In this document: in pieces, positions 54,454-64,000 of the stretch | Numbering within the stretch: the stretch's first letter is position 1 | Layout of the letters: each line of letters starts with the position of its first letter | Assembly (NCBI RefSeq): GCF_000721495.1 | Contig: NZ_JOHY01000003.1 | Span: 244,279-308,278 of the forward strand | DNA length: 64,000 bases | Reading direction: 5' to 3' | DNA from: Streptomyces sp. NRRL F-5123 | Lineage (GTDB): Bacteria; Actinomycetota; Actinomycetes; Streptomycetales; Streptomycetaceae | The notes under the pieces: model-generated | The model's input: the letters and a program-made list of their open reading frames with translations, nothing else | Databases searched by the model: none | What the model was told of the DNA's origin: nothing | Translations under genes and position numbers: made by a program

Positions 54454-57400
54454 TCAGCGCGAGTGCATCCACTGTTCCATGAGGCTCAGCAGGTGGTCGG
54501 TGTCCACCGGTTTGGCGACATAGTCCGACGCTCCCGATTCGATGCTCTTCTCCCGGTCGCCCTTCATCGCCTTCGCTGTCAGCGCGATGATCGGCAGCCC
54601 GGCGAACTGCGGCATCTTGCGGATAGCCGTGGTCGTGGCGTAACCGTCCATCTCCGGCATCATGATGTCCATCAGCACGATCGCGATGTCGTCGTGCTGC
54701 TCCAGCACCTCGATGCCCTCGCGCCCGTTCTCTGCGTAGAGCACGGTCAGCCCGCGCTGCTCCAGGACGCTGGTGAGCGCGAAGACGTTGCGGATGTCGT
54801 CGTCGACGATGAGCACCTTCTCGCCGTTGAATCCGCCGGTGAAGCGCGACTCCGCGGGCTCGCCGTGCTCCACCCACTGCTCGGGCGCCGCGGTCTCCCC
54901 GCCGCTCTCCACCGCGGCGGCGGGCTGCGGGGCCTGCAGGGCCGAGCGGCGGCGCAGCCGGGCCAGGCTGCTGCCGGGGCTGCGGGTACGGCCGCCCGCG
55001 GCGCCGTCCTGCTCACCGGCACCGGCGGGCAACTGCGGTGTCGCGTGCGGGATGTCGGCGTCCCGGCCCAGGCTCAGCGGCAGGTACAGCGTGAAGGTCG
55101 AGCCGCGGCCCGGCTGGCTGTCGGCGTGGATCTCGCCGCCCAGCAGCCGGGCGATCTCCCGGCTGATCGACAGCCCGAGGCCCGTGCCGCCGTACTTGCG
55201 GCTGGTCGTGCCGTCGGCCTGCTTGAACGCCTCGAAGATCACTCGCATCTTGCCGGCCGCGATGCCGATACCCGTATCGGTCACCGAGAAGGCGATGAGC
55301 GGCTGGTCGGGGCTGCGCAGCGTGCCGGCCTCCAGCAGCTGCTCGCGGATCGACTGCGGCACCTCGCTGCCGGCCGGCCTGATCACCAGCTCCACCGAAC
55401 CGCTGTCGGTGAACTTGACCGCGTTCGACAGCAGGTTGCGCAGCACCTGCAGCAGCCGCTGCTCGTCGGTGTGCAGCGTCACCGGCAGTTCCGGCGAGAC
55501 CCGCACCGAGAAGTCCAGGCCCTTCTCCGCGGTCAGCGGCCGGAAGGTGGCCTCCACGTAGTCGACGAGCTGCACCAGTGCGATACGCGTCGGCGAGACG
55601 TCCATCTTGCCCGCCTCGACCTTCGACAGGTCCAGGATGTCGTTGATCAGCTGCAGCAGGTCGGAACCGGCGCTGTGGATCGTCTCGGCGAATTCGACCT
55701 GCTTGGGCGAAAGATTGCCGTCACCGTTGTCTGCGAGCAGTTTCGCCAGGATGAGCAGCGAGTTCAGCGGGGTGCGCAGCTCGTGCGACATGTTGGCGAG
55801 GAATTCGGACTTGTAGCGCATCGAGACGGCGAGCTGTTCCGCACGCTCCTCCAGGACCTGCCTGGCCTCCTCGATCTCGGTGTTCTTGACCTCGATGTCG
55901 CGGTTCTGCCGGGCCAGGAGTTCGGCTTTCTCCTCCAGCTCCGCGTTGGAGAGCTGCAGCGCACGCTGCCGGTTCTCCAGTTCGCCCGACCGCTCCTGCA
56001 ACTGCTCTGTCAGCTCCTGCGACTGCTTGAGCAGATACTCCGTCTTGGTGTTGACACTGATCGTGTTGACGCTGATGGCGATGATGTCGGTGATCTGGTT
56101 GAGGAAGTCCTTCTGGATCTCCGTGAGCGGCTGGAAAGCCGCCAGTTCGATGACGCCGAGCACTCTGCCCTCGAACAGCACCGGCAGCACGATCACATGG
56201 GCGGGCGGCGCCTCACCCAGCCCCGAGGTGATCTTCAGATAACCCGGCGGGACGTTCTCGATGAGAATCGGCCGCTTCTCCACCGCGGCCTGCCCGATGA
56301 GCCCCTCGCCGGGCAGGAAGACCGTCGACATGGCACGGCGTGAGAAGCCGTAGCTGCCGCGCAGCCGCAGCTCGTACTCCTCGCCGACCTCCGTGGTGTC
56401 CTCGGCGAGGTAGAACGCGCCGTGCTGCGCGGACACCACCGGCGTCAGCTCGCTCATGATCAGGGCGGCCACGTCGCCGAGATCCCGGCGGCCCTGCATG
56501 AGGCCGGAGATACGGGCCAGGTTGCCCTTGAGCCAGTCCTGCTCCTTGTTGGCCAGCGTGGTCTCGCGCAGGCGCACGATCATCGTGTTGATGTAGTCCT
56601 GGAGCTCCAGGATCTCGCCGGCCGCGTCCACGTCGATGCGCAGGTTGAGGTCGCCGCGGGTCACCGCGGTGGCGACCTGGGCGATGTTGCGGACCTGGCT
56701 GGTCAGGTTGTTGGCCATCAGGTTCACCGACTCGGTGAGGTCCTTCCAGATGCCCGAGACCCCGGGCACCCGGGCCTGGCCGCCGAGCCGTCCTTCCGTA
56801 CCCACCTCGCGCGCGACGCGCGTGACCTCGTCACCGAACGCGGAGAGCTGGCCGACCATCGTGTTGATGGTCGTCTTGAGCTCCAGGATCTCGCCGCGCG
56901 CGTCCACGTCGATCTTCTTGGACAGGTCGCCGCGCGCGACCGCCGTCGTCACCTGAGCGATCTGCCGCACCTGGCCCGTCAGGTTCGACGCCATCCCGTT
57001 GACGGACTCCGTGAGGTCCTTCCACGTGCCCGCGACGCCCGGCACGCGCGCCTGGCCGCCCAGGATGCCCTCGGTGCCCACCTCGCGGGCGACGCGGGTC
57101 ACCTCGTCACCGAACGCCGACAGCGTGTCCACCATCGTGTTGATGGTCTCGGCGAGCTGCGCGACCTCGCCGCGCGCCTCGACGGTGATCTTCTTGGTCA
57201 GGTCGCCGTTGGCGACCGCGGTGGCCACCGAGGAGATCGACCGCACCTGGCTGGTCAGGTTGTTCGCCATCAGGTTGACGTTGTCGGTCAGGTCCTTCCA
57301 GATGCCCGACGCGTCCCGTACCCGGGCCTGGCCGCCCAGCTGGCCCTCGGTGCCCACCTCGCGGGCGACGCGGGTCACCTCGTCACCGAACGCCGACAGC

Positions 57401-59853
57401 GTGTCCACCATCGTGTTCACGGTCGTGACCAGCGCGAGGATCTCGCCCTTCGCGTCGACGGTGATCTTCCGCGACAGGTCGCCCTGCGCGACCGCGCTCG
57501 TGACGTCGGCGATGTTGCGGACCTGGCTGGTCAGGTTGTTAGCCATGAAGTTGACGGACTGTGTGAGGTCCTTCCACGTCCCGCTGACGCCCTTGACCTC
57601 CGCCTGACCGCCCAGGATGCCCTCGGTGCCGACCTCGCGGGCCACCCGCGTCACCTGCTCGGCGAAGGAGGAGAGCTGGTCGACCATCGTGTTGAGGGTG
57701 TTCTTCAGCTCCAGGATCTCGCCGCGCGCGTCCACGTCGATCTTCTGCGACAGGTCACCGCGCGCCACCGCCGTGGCGACCTGCGCGATGTTGCGGACCT
57801 GGGCCGTCAGGTTGCCGGCCATGAAGTTCACCGAGTCGGTCAGGTCGCGCCACACGCCGGCGACGCCCGGCACCTGGGCCTGGCCGCCCAGCCGCCCGTC
57901 GGTGCCGACCTCGCGGGCCACCCGCGTCACCTGCTCGGCGAAGGAGGAGAGCTGGTCGACCATCGTGTTGATGGTGTTCTTCAGCTCCAGGATCTCGCCG
58001 CGCGCGTCCACGTCGATCTTCTGCGACAGGTCACCGCGCGCCACCGCCGTCGTGACCTGCGCGATCTGCCGCACCTGCGAGGTCAGGTTCCCCGCCATGA
58101 AGTTGACGGAGTCGGTCAGGTCCTTCCATGTGCCGCTGACCCCGTCGACGCGGGCCTGGCCGCCGAGGCGGCCCTCCGTGCCCACGTCGGTGGCCATCCG
58201 CGTCACCTGGGCGGCGAACGAGCCGAGCTGGTCCACCATGCGGTTCACGGTGTTCTTGAGCTCCAGCATCTCGCCGGAGACGTCCACCGTGACCTTCTGC
58301 GACAGATCGCCGTTGGCGACCGCCGTCGTGACCTGGGCGATGTTGCGGACCTGGCCGGTCAGGTTGCGGAAAGCGGTGTTGACGGAGTCCGTCAGGTCCT
58401 TCCACGTCCCAGCCGCACCCGGCACCTGCGCCTGCCCGCCGAGGATGCCCTCGACGCCGACCTCGCGGGCGACGCGCGTCACCTCGGCGCCGAACGCCGA
58501 CAGCTGGTCGACCATCGTGTTCACGGTGTTCTTGAGCTCCAGCATCTCGCCGGAGACGTCCACCGTGACCTTCTGCGACAGATCGCCGCCCGCGACCGCG
58601 GTCGTCACCTGCGCGATGTCCCGCACCTGGGCCGTCAGGTTGCGGAAAGCGGTGTTGACGGAGTCCGTCAGGTCCTTCCACGTCCCCGCCGCACCCGGCA
58701 CCTGCGCCTGCCCGCCGAGCTGGCCCTCCGCGCCGATCTCCCCGGCGACGCGGGTGACCTCGTCGGCGAAGGTGCGCAGCGTCTCGGTCATCGCGTTGAT
58801 CGTCTCGGCGAGCTGCGCGACCTCGCCGCGCGCGCCGATGGTGATCTTCTGCGTCAGGTCGCCGTTCGCGACCGCGGTCGTCACCTGCGCGATGTCCCGC
58901 ACCTGGGCCGTCAGGTTGCCGGCCATCAGGTTCACCGAGTCGGTGAGGTCCTTCCACACACCGGCCACACCCGGCACCTGGGCCTGGCCGCCCAGCTCGC
59001 CCTCGGTGCCGACCTCGCGCGCGACCCGGGTCACCTCCGAGGAGAAGGACGAGAGCTGGTCCACCATCGTGTTGACGGTGTTCTTCAGCTCCAGCATCTC
59101 GCCGTCGACATGCACGGTCACCTTGCGCGACAGGTCGCCCTTGAACACCGCGTTCGTCACGGTGGCGATGTCGCGCAACTGCGCCGTCAGGCGGTACGCC
59201 ATGGTGTTGACGGAGTCCGTCAGGTCCTTCCAGGACCCCGCGACCCCGCGGACCTTGGCCTGCCCGCCGAGCTTGCCCTCGGTACCGACCTCGCGGGCGA
59301 CCCGCGTCACCTCGTCGGTGAAGGCCGACAGCTGGTCCACCAGACCGTTGACCGTACGGCCGACCTTCAGGAACTCGCCGCGCAGCGGGTGCCCGGTCCC
59401 GTCGGCGTTCTGGGCCCGCAGGTCCATGCGCTGCTCCAGGTCGCCCTCGGCCACCGCCGACAGCACCCGGCCCACCTCGGAGACGGGCCGCACCAGGTCG
59501 TCCACCAGCGCGTTGGACGCCTCGATCGCGGCCGCCCAGGCACCCTCGCAGGCTCCCGTCTCCAGCCGCTCGGTGAGCTTGCCCTCCCGGCCGACCACCC
59601 GGCGCACCCGGGCCAGCTCCCCGGTGAGGTGCTGGTTGCGGTCGGCGACCTCGTTGAAGACGGCGGCCACCTCGGCCATCACCCCGTCGCCGGTCACCGT
59701 CAGCCGTCGGCGGAAGTTGCCGTCCCGCATCGCCGACAGCGCGGAGAGCAGCTTGGTGAGCGCGGCCGCGTCGACCTCGACGGTCCCTCCGGCCCGGGAA
59801 CGCCCGTTCTTCGTACGCGTGACCGCGCCCCGCGCCGATGCGCCAGACTCCAC
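54454..59853 (-). CDS. osaA: Giant poly-HAMP hybrid histidine kinase OsaA
   Basis: The 1799-residue hybrid kinase has an N-terminal degenerate HAMP-like region (about 30-130), ten full 92-residue HAMP-type repeats (about 132-1052, each with GDL-S-x-K, [13 protein letters not shown] and GGQA ... WKDLT ... NLT) and a partial eleventh, a GAF domain (about 1135-1285), a coiled coil, the phospho-His in [20 protein letters not shown] (about 1358), a HATPase domain and a C-terminal receiver ([19 protein letters not shown]) about 1679-1799. No transmembrane segment is seen, so it is a soluble sensor. The start is GTG 59853 with AGGAGGG 5 nt upstream; ATG 59886 has a poorly spaced RBS. From memory it is OsaA (SCO5748), osmotic adaptation. 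Confidence 0.9.
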   Translation of the reverse strand: MESGASARGAVTRTKNGRSRAGGTVEVDAAALTKLLSALSAMRDGNFRRRLTVTGDGVMAEVAAVFNEVADRNQHLTGELARVRRVVGREGKLTERLETGACEGAWAAAIEASNALVDDLVRPVSEVGRVLSAVAEGDLEQRMDLRAQNADGTGHPLRGEFLKVGRTVNGLVDQLSAFTDEVTRVAREVGTEGKLGGQAKVRGVAGSWKDLTDSVNTMAYRLTAQLRDIATVTNAVFKGDLSRKVTVHVDGEMLELKNTVNTMVDQLSSFSSEVTRVAREVGTEGELGGQAQVPGVAGVWKDLTDSVNLMAGNLTAQVRDIAQVTTAVANGDLTQKITIGARGEVAQLAETINAMTETLRTFADEVTRVAGEIGAEGQLGGQAQVPGAAGTWKDLTDSVNTAFRNLTAQVRDIAQVTTAVAGGDLSQKVTVDVSGEMLELKNTVNTMVDQLSAFGAEVTRVAREVGVEGILGGQAQVPGAAGTWKDLTDSVNTAFRNLTGQVRNIAQVTTAVANGDLSQKVTVDVSGEMLELKNTVNRMVDQLGSFAAQVTRMATDVGTEGRLGGQARVDGVSGTWKDLTDSVNFMAGNLTSQVRQIAQVTTAVARGDLSQKIDVDARGEILELKNTINTMVDQLSSFAEQVTRVAREVGTDGRLGGQAQVPGVAGVWRDLTDSVNFMAGNLTAQVRNIAQVATAVARGDLSQKIDVDARGEILELKNTLNTMVDQLSSFAEQVTRVAREVGTEGILGGQAEVKGVSGTWKDLTQSVNFMANNLTSQVRNIADVTSAVAQGDLSRKITVDAKGEILALVTTVNTMVDTLSAFGDEVTRVAREVGTEGQLGGQARVRDASGIWKDLTDNVNLMANNLTSQVRSISSVATAVANGDLTKKITVEARGEVAQLAETINTMVDTLSAFGDEVTRVAREVGTEGILGGQARVPGVAGTWKDLTESVNGMASNLTGQVRQIAQVTTAVARGDLSKKIDVDARGEILELKTTINTMVGQLSAFGDEVTRVAREVGTEGRLGGQARVPGVSGIWKDLTESVNLMANNLTSQVRNIAQVATAVTRGDLNLRIDVDAAGEILELQDYINTMIVRLRETTLANKEQDWLKGNLARISGLMQGRRDLGDVAALIMSELTPVVSAQHGAFYLAEDTTEVGEEYELRLRGSYGFSRRAMSTVFLPGEGLIGQAAVEKRPILIENVPPGYLKITSGLGEAPPAHVIVLPVLFEGRVLGVIELAAFQPLTEIQKDFLNQITDIIAISVNTISVNTKTEYLLKQSQELTEQLQERSGELENRQRALQLSNAELEEKAELLARQNRDIEVKNTEIEEARQVLEERAEQLAVSMRYKSEFLANMSHELRTPLNSLLILAKLLADNGDGNLSPKQVEFAETIHSAGSDLLQLINDILDLSKVEAGKMDVSPTRIALVQLVDYVEATFRPLTAEKGLDFSVRVSPELPVTLHTDEQRLLQVLRNLLSNAVKFTDSGSVELVIRPAGSEVPQSIREQLLEAGTLRSPDQPLIAFSVTDTGIGIAAGKMRVIFEAFKQADGTTSRKYGGTGLGLSISREIARLLGGEIHADSQPGRGSTFTLYLPLSLGRDADIPHATPQLPAGAGEQDGAAGGRTRSPGSSLARLRRRSALQAPQPAAAVESGGETAAPEQWVEHGEPAESRFTGGFNGEKVLIVDDDIRNVFALTSVLEQRGLTVLYAENGREGIEVLEQHDDIAIVLMDIMMPEMDGYATTTAIRKMPQFAGLPIIALTAKAMKGDREKSIESGASDYVAKPVDTDHLLSLMEQWMHSR
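56640..59450 (-). repeat. Ten tandem 276-bp HAMP-coding repeats
   Basis: Each unit codes for 92 residues. Neighbouring units share long identical stretches; for example, the sequence near 58402 recurs at 58678, exactly 276 nt on, and that near 57722 recurs at 57998. The boundaries are approximate. Confidence 0.8.
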
Positions 59854-60036
59854 CGTGTCCCTCCTGGAGGGTCGATCGACCTGCATGTACCCGAGTTGGG
59901 CCCCTCCAGTCTTCCACTTTCGCCTGCCGGGCCCACAACATCCGGAGTAACCCGTGCGCAACAGAAGCGTTGACGCTAGGAGCCGTCGCCCCCCGTGTGC
60001 ACGGGTGCACGCCCCGCGTACGCCCCCCATCCGGCG

Positions 60037-60048
60037 CGGAACGTTCCG
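60037..60048. repeat. 12-bp palindrome in the osaA-osaC divergent promoter
   Basis: CGGAACGTTCCG is a perfect palindrome within the 244-nt region between the two divergent starts. It could be an operator. No known consensus. Confidence 0.35.
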
Positions 60049-60097
60049 GTTTGACCACCCACGGGACGGCCGGAGCGCGACACACTAGCCTTGCCTG

Positions 60098-62833
60098 ATG
60101 GCAGGACGACGCGGTGTGCACGGGCGGGCGACCGCACCCGGCATCCGCCCGCGGCGTCCGCGGGAGACCACCGAATCCGTCATGAGGAGATCTGTGATCA
60201 CGGCTCGGGCAACGGCCAGCTTCGAACCGGTCGGCAGGTCCGTCGCCGTGGCCAGGGCGTTCGTGCGCGACACGCTGCACGGCTGGGGCTTCGCCGACGT
60301 GGTGGACGACGCCGTCGTACTGACCAGCGAACTGGTGACCAACGCCGTCGTCCACGCGGGCACCGCCGCGGACGTGCGCTGTCTGCGCTACGAGACAGCC
60401 GTACGCGTCGAGGTCGCCGACCACTATCCCGAACGCGAGGTGCCGCTCCAGGGCCGCGGCCGACCGCACCGCGACCCCGACCACGAAGGTGGCCGCGGGC
60501 TGCTGCTGTGCGCCGCCCTCGCCAGCCGCTGGGGCGTGGAGTACACCGCCGCGGGCAAGCACGTCTGGTTCCAGCTCGACCTGCCGGAACGCCCCGCCGG
60601 GACGCGCTCGGCCGGCCCGCTGCTGGCCGCCGCCGACCTACCAGAGGCCGACGAGCGGATCCGGGTGGCCGTCGTCCAGGTCGACCGGCAGGGCACCGTC
60701 ACGCGCTGGAACGACGACGCGGCCGACCTCTTCGGCCACCCCGCCGCCGACGTCGTCGGCAAGTCACTCGCCGACCTCACCGCCTGGCCGCAGACCCCCG
60801 GCACCGGCCTGGGCCTCGCCGAGGCCCTCCAGCTCTCCCGCTGGGAAGGCACCTACGGGCTGCGCAACAGCGCGGGCCGCGTCCTGCCCGTCTACGGCTC
60901 CCACCTGCGCGTCCGCGACAGCGCGGGCGAGCCCTCCACGGTGTGCCTGCTGGTACGGGCCGAGGAGCGCGCCGTCCTGGAGACCCCGTCCCGCGGCTCC
61001 GCGCCCTCCGAGCCGGGCCTCGCACAGCGCGGCAAGAGCAGCGACGCCTTCGAGGTCTTCATCGGCTCCCCCGCCCCGGACGACCTCGACGGACTGCTGC
61101 AGCGCACCGTGGAGCGGGCCCGCGACATGCTCGACGGCGACGCCGCCTACCTGCTGCTCGCCACCGACGACGAGACCGAGCTGGAGGTCCGCGCCTCCAC
61201 CGGCCTGCCCTCCGCCCGCCAGCGCTTCGCCCGCGTCCCCGTCGAGGCAGGCACCGGCCGCTACGGCAGCGCCCGGATGCCCGCCGTCCACGAGGACCTC
61301 ACCGCCGTACCCGGCGCCGTACCCCTGCTGTCCGGAACGGGCATGCGCTCCGTCGTCACCGTGCCGCTCAAGGTCGAGGGCCGGCTCACCGGTTCGCTCG
61401 GCGTCGCCGCGGAGGCCCCGGGCCGCTACTCCAACCAGCAAGCCCTGCGGCTGCAGTTCGCCGCCGACCGCATCGCGCTGGCCGTCGAGAGCGCCCGGCT
61501 GACCGAGCTGGAGCGGCTCCGCCGCGGCTCGCTGTCCTTCCTCGTCGAAGCCTCCGACCTGCTCGCCGGGACGCTGGAGCGCGACCAGACGCTGGCGCTC
61601 ATGGCGCAGATGACGGTGCCCACACTCGCCAGCTGGTGCGCCGTCTACACCATCGCCGAGCAGTCCGAGCCGGAACTGGCCTTCGTCCTGCACGAGGACG
61701 AGGACCGCATCGACGGCATCAAAGCCCTCCTCTCCCAGGTGCGCCCGCCGGACCCCGACCCCACTCCCGGCGCCCGCGCCTGGACCGCGCCCTCCGACGC
61801 CGCCCACTCCAGCGCCCTGCGCGCCTCGCTGCGCAGCCTCGGCGTGGGCCCCAGCGGCGCGGCCACCCTCCCCGGCCGCCCGGTCAGCGCGCCCGGCGTC
61901 GCCCTCGCGACCGCGGCCGCCGTCGGCGGCGAGACGGTCGTCCTGCCGCTGGTCGCGCGCAACCGCGTCATCGGCATGCTCACCCTCGGCAAGCCCACCG
62001 ACGAGCGCTTCCGCCAGGAGATCCTGGAGCTGGCCGAGGACCTGTCCCGGCGGGCCGCCCTCGCCCTGGACAACGCCCGCCTCTACAGCGAGCGCACCGC
62101 CATCAGCCAGGCCCTCCAGCGCAGCCTCCTGCCGCCGGAGCTGCCGCGCGTCCCCGGCGTCGAGGTCGAGGTCGTCTACCGCGCCGCGGGCGAGGGCAAC
62201 GAGGTCGGCGGCGACTTCTACGACCTCTTCCCCATCCGCGACGGCTGCTGGGGCTTCGCCATCGGCGACGTCTGCGGCACCGGTCCCGAGGCCGCCGCCG
62301 TCACGGGCCTGGCCCGGCACGCCCTCCGCCTCCTCGCCCGCGAGGGCTTCGGCGGCCCCGCCGTCCTGGAACGCCTCAACGCCGCCATCCTCGACGAGGG
62401 CGCCCGCAGCCGCTTCCTGACCCTCCTCTACGGCGAGCTGTGGCCGCAGCACGACGGGAGCGCGGTGCTGCGCATGGTCTGCGCGGGCCACCCGCTACCG
62501 CTTCGACTGCGCCCCGACGGCTCGGTGGAGTCCGCCGCCGAACCGCAGCCGCTGCTGGGCGTGATGGACGACCTGGAACTCGTCGAGCAGTCCGTGACCC
62601 TCGACCCGGGAGACGTCCTGCTGTGCGTGACGGACGGGGTCACGGAACGCCGTGAGGGCTCCCGGATGCTTGGCGACGACGGCCTCGCGGACGTCCTCGC
62701 CACCTGCACGGGCCTCACCGCGGGCGCTGTCGCCGCCCGCATCCAGCGCGCCGTCGAACGCTTCGCCGCCGACGCCCCGTCCGACGACATGGCCATCCTG
62801 GCGATGCGTGTCCCGGCCCTCCCGCAGGACTGA
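60098..62833 (+). CDS. osaC: Multidomain sigma-factor regulator OsaC
   Basis: The 911-residue protein has an RsbW-type ATPase domain (about 40-165; ELVTNAVVHAG, GGRGLLLCAA), a PAS domain (about 185-300), two GAF domains (about 330-470 and 490-665), and a C-terminal RsbU/SpoIIE-type PP2C phosphatase (about 690-905; GNEVGGDFYDLFPI, DDMAILAMRV). Kinase-like plus phosphatase in one chain is typical of sigma-B-type partner-switch control. From memory this is OsaC (SCO5747), which returns sigma-B activity to basal level after osmotic shock. The start is ATG 60098; an alternative is ATG 60182. It is divergent from osaA and ends at a strong terminator. Confidence 0.9.
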   Translation: MAGRRGVHGRATAPGIRPRRPRETTESVMRRSVITARATASFEPVGRSVAVARAFVRDTLHGWGFADVVDDAVVLTSELVTNAVVHAGTAADVRCLRYETAVRVEVADHYPEREVPLQGRGRPHRDPDHEGGRGLLLCAALASRWGVEYTAAGKHVWFQLDLPERPAGTRSAGPLLAAADLPEADERIRVAVVQVDRQGTVTRWNDDAADLFGHPAADVVGKSLADLTAWPQTPGTGLGLAEALQLSRWEGTYGLRNSAGRVLPVYGSHLRVRDSAGEPSTVCLLVRAEERAVLETPSRGSAPSEPGLAQRGKSSDAFEVFIGSPAPDDLDGLLQRTVERARDMLDGDAAYLLLATDDETELEVRASTGLPSARQRFARVPVEAGTGRYGSARMPAVHEDLTAVPGAVPLLSGTGMRSVVTVPLKVEGRLTGSLGVAAEAPGRYSNQQALRLQFAADRIALAVESARLTELERLRRGSLSFLVEASDLLAGTLERDQTLALMAQMTVPTLASWCAVYTIAEQSEPELAFVLHEDEDRIDGIKALLSQVRPPDPDPTPGARAWTAPSDAAHSSALRASLRSLGVGPSGAATLPGRPVSAPGVALATAAAVGGETVVLPLVARNRVIGMLTLGKPTDERFRQEILELAEDLSRRAALALDNARLYSERTAISQALQRSLLPPELPRVPGVEVEVVYRAAGEGNEVGGDFYDLFPIRDGCWGFAIGDVCGTGPEAAAVTGLARHALRLLAREGFGGPAVLERLNAAILDEGARSRFLTLLYGELWPQHDGSAVLRMVCAGHPLPLRLRPDGSVESAAEPQPLLGVMDDLELVEQSVTLDPGDVLLCVTDGVTERREGSRMLGDDGLADVLATCTGLTAGAVAARIQRAVERFAADAPSDDMAILAMRVPALPQD

Positions 62834-62853
62834 CCGCCGGGCCCCGAACGCAG

Positions 62854-62884
62854 AAAGGCCTCCCGCTCTCAGCGGGAGGCCTTT
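62854..62884 (+). terminator. Intrinsic terminator of osaC
   Basis: 14-nt perfect arms (62854-62867 and 62871-62884) with a 3-nt loop, 20 nt after the osaC stop, ending in CTTTCC. Confidence 0.85.
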
Positions 62885-62893
62885 CCTTGTCAG

Positions 62894-62966
62894 AGCCCCA
62901 ATACGGAATCGAACCGTAGACCTTCTCCTTACCATGGAGACGCTCTACCGACTGAGCTATTGGGGC
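62894..62966 (-). tRNA. tRNA-Thr (GGT anticodon)
   Basis: The 73-nt cloverleaf has acceptor GCCCCAA/TTGGGGC, D-arm GCTC/GAGC, anticodon stem TCTCC/GGAGA with loop ATGGTAA (anticodon GGT), and T-arm with GGTTCGATTCC. The discriminator is T and CCA is not encoded. It reads ACC and ACU codons. Confidence 0.95.
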
Positions 62967-63048
62967 GCGTCGACGGGAAGATCGTAGCCCATGAACGGCT
63001 GTGCGGGAAACTCAGCCGCCCGCCCCGGGCCGCTCATCTCCCGCCTGC

Positions 63049-63780
63049 TCACGGCCTCGATCGCATGAGCCCGCCGAGCGAGTTGCAGGTGTCCGCGATG
63101 TGCGTCAGCTCCCGCTGCGTGATGCCGGGATGCACCGGCAACGACAGCGAGTCGGCCGCTACCCGCTCGGTCTCCGGCAGCATGTCCCCCGACCGGTGCG
63201 CCGGCATCCGGTGCACGGGCACGGGTACGCTCACGGTCGCCCGAACCCCGCGCGCCGCCAGGGCTGCGGCGAAGGCGTCCCGGTCGGGCCGCCCGTTACC
63301 CGGGACGCGCACGGTGTAGCGGTGGTAGAGGTGGTGCGCCCCCAGCGCGGTGTAGGGCACGACGACCCCCTTCAACGCCGAGTCCAGGAACCGCGCGTGC
63401 GCCCGCCTCCGCGCCACCGCCCCGGCGTCGTCGACGGCTGAGCCCTCCTCCACAAGGGCCAGCGCATGCCGCTCGGCCAGCTCGGTGAGTGCCTCCATGG
63501 GCGCCGGGTGCCCGAAGACGTGCACAGGCACGATGGCGGCGGTCCGGGAGGTGACGCCGGCCGCGACCGCGGCCGGGTCGAGGCAGAAGGTCCGCGGGTC
63601 TATGTCGGCGAAGACCGGTACGGCACCGGCCAGCCGTACGGCGTCGGCGGGCGCTCCCGGCCCGAAGGACGGCACGATGACCTCGTCGCCGCCGCGTATC
63701 CCGAGCCCCACGAGCACGTCGCGAAGAGCCGCGGCCGTCGTGTCCGAAGCGATCCTGTGCCGCGGTCCGGCAGTCGTCAT
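63049..63780 (-). CDS. Shortened DegT/DnrJ/EryC1-like protein, probably not an active aminotransferase
   Basis: The 243-residue protein starts as a DegT-type PLP aminotransferase (GLGIRGGDEVIVPSFGPGAP; VPVFADIDPRTFCLDPAAV; VPVHVFGHPAPMEAL), but after LALVEEGSAVDDAGAVARRR (about 105-125) it jumps to the C-terminal part (LYHRYTVRVPGNGRPDRDAF). The usual segment with SFx-x-x-K-x-x-x-GEGG, which holds the PLP lysine, is missing (about 60-80 residues), and the Asp of the E-D-A-A motif is Glu. The family is normally 370-400 residues. It may be a pseudo-enzyme or a decaying gene; it has a clean start (ATG 63780) and no frameshift. Confidence 0.75.
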   Translation of the reverse strand: MTTAGPRHRIASDTTAAALRDVLVGLGIRGGDEVIVPSFGPGAPADAVRLAGAVPVFADIDPRTFCLDPAAVAAGVTSRTAAIVPVHVFGHPAPMEALTELAERHALALVEEGSAVDDAGAVARRRAHARFLDSALKGVVVPYTALGAHHLYHRYTVRVPGNGRPDRDAFAAALAARGVRATVSVPVPVHRMPAHRSGDMLPETERVAADSLSLPVHPGITQRELTHIADTCNSLGGLMRSRP

Positions 63781-63859
63781 CTGCTGCACGTCTCCACACC
63801 TCCGCCTGTTCGGGACGTTCAGCGTCCCGGCGCTATGTGAACACCCGGTGACGGGCAGC

Positions 63860-63903
63860 AAAAAAGGCCCCGGCCCACGAGACAAAGCTCGGGGCCGGGG
63901 CCT
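63860..63903 (-). terminator. rrn operon terminator after 5S rRNA
   Basis: 12-bp GC-rich arms (63865-63876 and 63892-63903) plus a 4-bp inner stem (63878-63881 with 63888-63891) and a run of T residues on the minus strand (63860-63865). Confidence 0.85.
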
Positions 63904-63915
63904 CCTGCAATATTT

Positions 63916-64000
63916 GTTCGGCGGTGTCCTACTCTCCCACAGGGTCCCCCCTGCAGTACCATCGGCGCTGAAAGGCTTAGCTTCCGGGTTCGGAATGTAA
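63916..64000 (-). rRNA. 5S ribosomal RNA (partial, 3' part)
   Basis: On the minus strand the window end reads TTACATTCCGAACCCGGAAG, then CTAAGCCTTTCAGCGCCGAT and GGAGAGTAGGACACCGCCGA, the typical 3' two-thirds of a Streptomyces 5S rRNA. The 5' end is off the window. The 3' end is about 63916. A terminator follows, so this is the end of an rrn operon. Confidence 0.93.

Noticed and set aside
56422..59973. A 1183-codon open frame opposite osaA with repetitive His/Asp/Leu-rich sequence
   Set aside because: It mirrors the 276-bp HAMP repeats in an antisense frame; no RBS or domain.
54454..60030. osaA starting at 60030 or 59886
   Set aside because: The first lies near the osaC promoter with no RBS. 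The second has a purine-rich block 15 nt away, too far; GTG 59853 has AGGAGGG at 5 nt.

Overview
The window is about 64 kb of very GC-rich DNA with dense genes, frequent GTG starts, GGAGG-type ribosome binding sites and uniform codon bias. Gene content and order match a Streptomyces (or close relative) chromosome core. From memory it corresponds, in inverted orientation, to the S. coelicolor stretch from about SCO5746 to SCO5805 (osaC-osaA-osaB-ftsK ... recA ... lexA-nrdR-nrdJ). There are no transposases, phage genes or CRISPR arrays. Almost all long ORFs opposite real genes are GC-frame shadows.

Layout. (1) 1-1.1 kb: a partial histidine phosphatase and a DUF4937/YdbC-like protein. (2) 1.2-6.2 kb: DNA-precursor and SOS control. 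nrdR-nrdJ (B12-dependent ribonucleotide reductase) are transcribed leftward behind two tandem NrdR-box-like palindromes; lexA is divergent with a perfect SOS box. (3) 6.2-11.3 kb: a DinG/XPD-type helicase, then a signalling module: a PIN/NYN-nuclease-like protein fused to a zinc site and an FHA domain, a soluble Ser/Thr kinase 11 nt downstream, and a convergent zinc-ribbon FHA protein. (4) 11.4-17.3 kb: an NRPS-independent siderophore operon (PLP aminotransferase, two IucA/IucC synthetases, GNAT). (5) 17.5-28.3 kb: a secreted serine protease, hflX, the bifunctional RSH gene, dapF, a membrane protein, miaA, an orphan MT0933-like antitoxin, a degenerate extradiol-dioxygenase-fold protein and miaB. 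(6) 28.5-33.7 kb: a membrane-anchored TAXI binding protein, a two-component system and an FAD monooxygenase. (7) 33.7-45.8 kb: recX-recA, AI-2E transporter, DUF3046, AraC-azlC-azlD, lhr helicase, a Nei-type glycosylase, a small membrane protein and dpsC. (8) 46-54.4 kb: clgR, cinA, pgsA, rimO, a RodZ-like HTH protein, ftsK and osaB. (9) 54.4-64 kb: the giant poly-HAMP hybrid kinase osaA, divergent osaC (RsbW/PAS/GAF/PP2C), tRNA-Thr(GGT), a shortened DegT-like gene, and the 3' part of a 5S rRNA with its terminator.

Shared themes are genome maintenance (lexA, recA, recX, DinG-type helicase, Lhr, Nei, FtsK, NrdR/NrdJ), tRNA and ribosome modification (MiaA, MiaB, RimO), and stress or osmotic signalling (OsaABC, RSH, DpsC, ClgR). 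The least explained parts are the kinase/FHA/nuclease module, the siderophore operon that lacks a hydroxylase, and several probable pseudo-enzymes that have lost catalytic residues (LigB-like and DegT-like).
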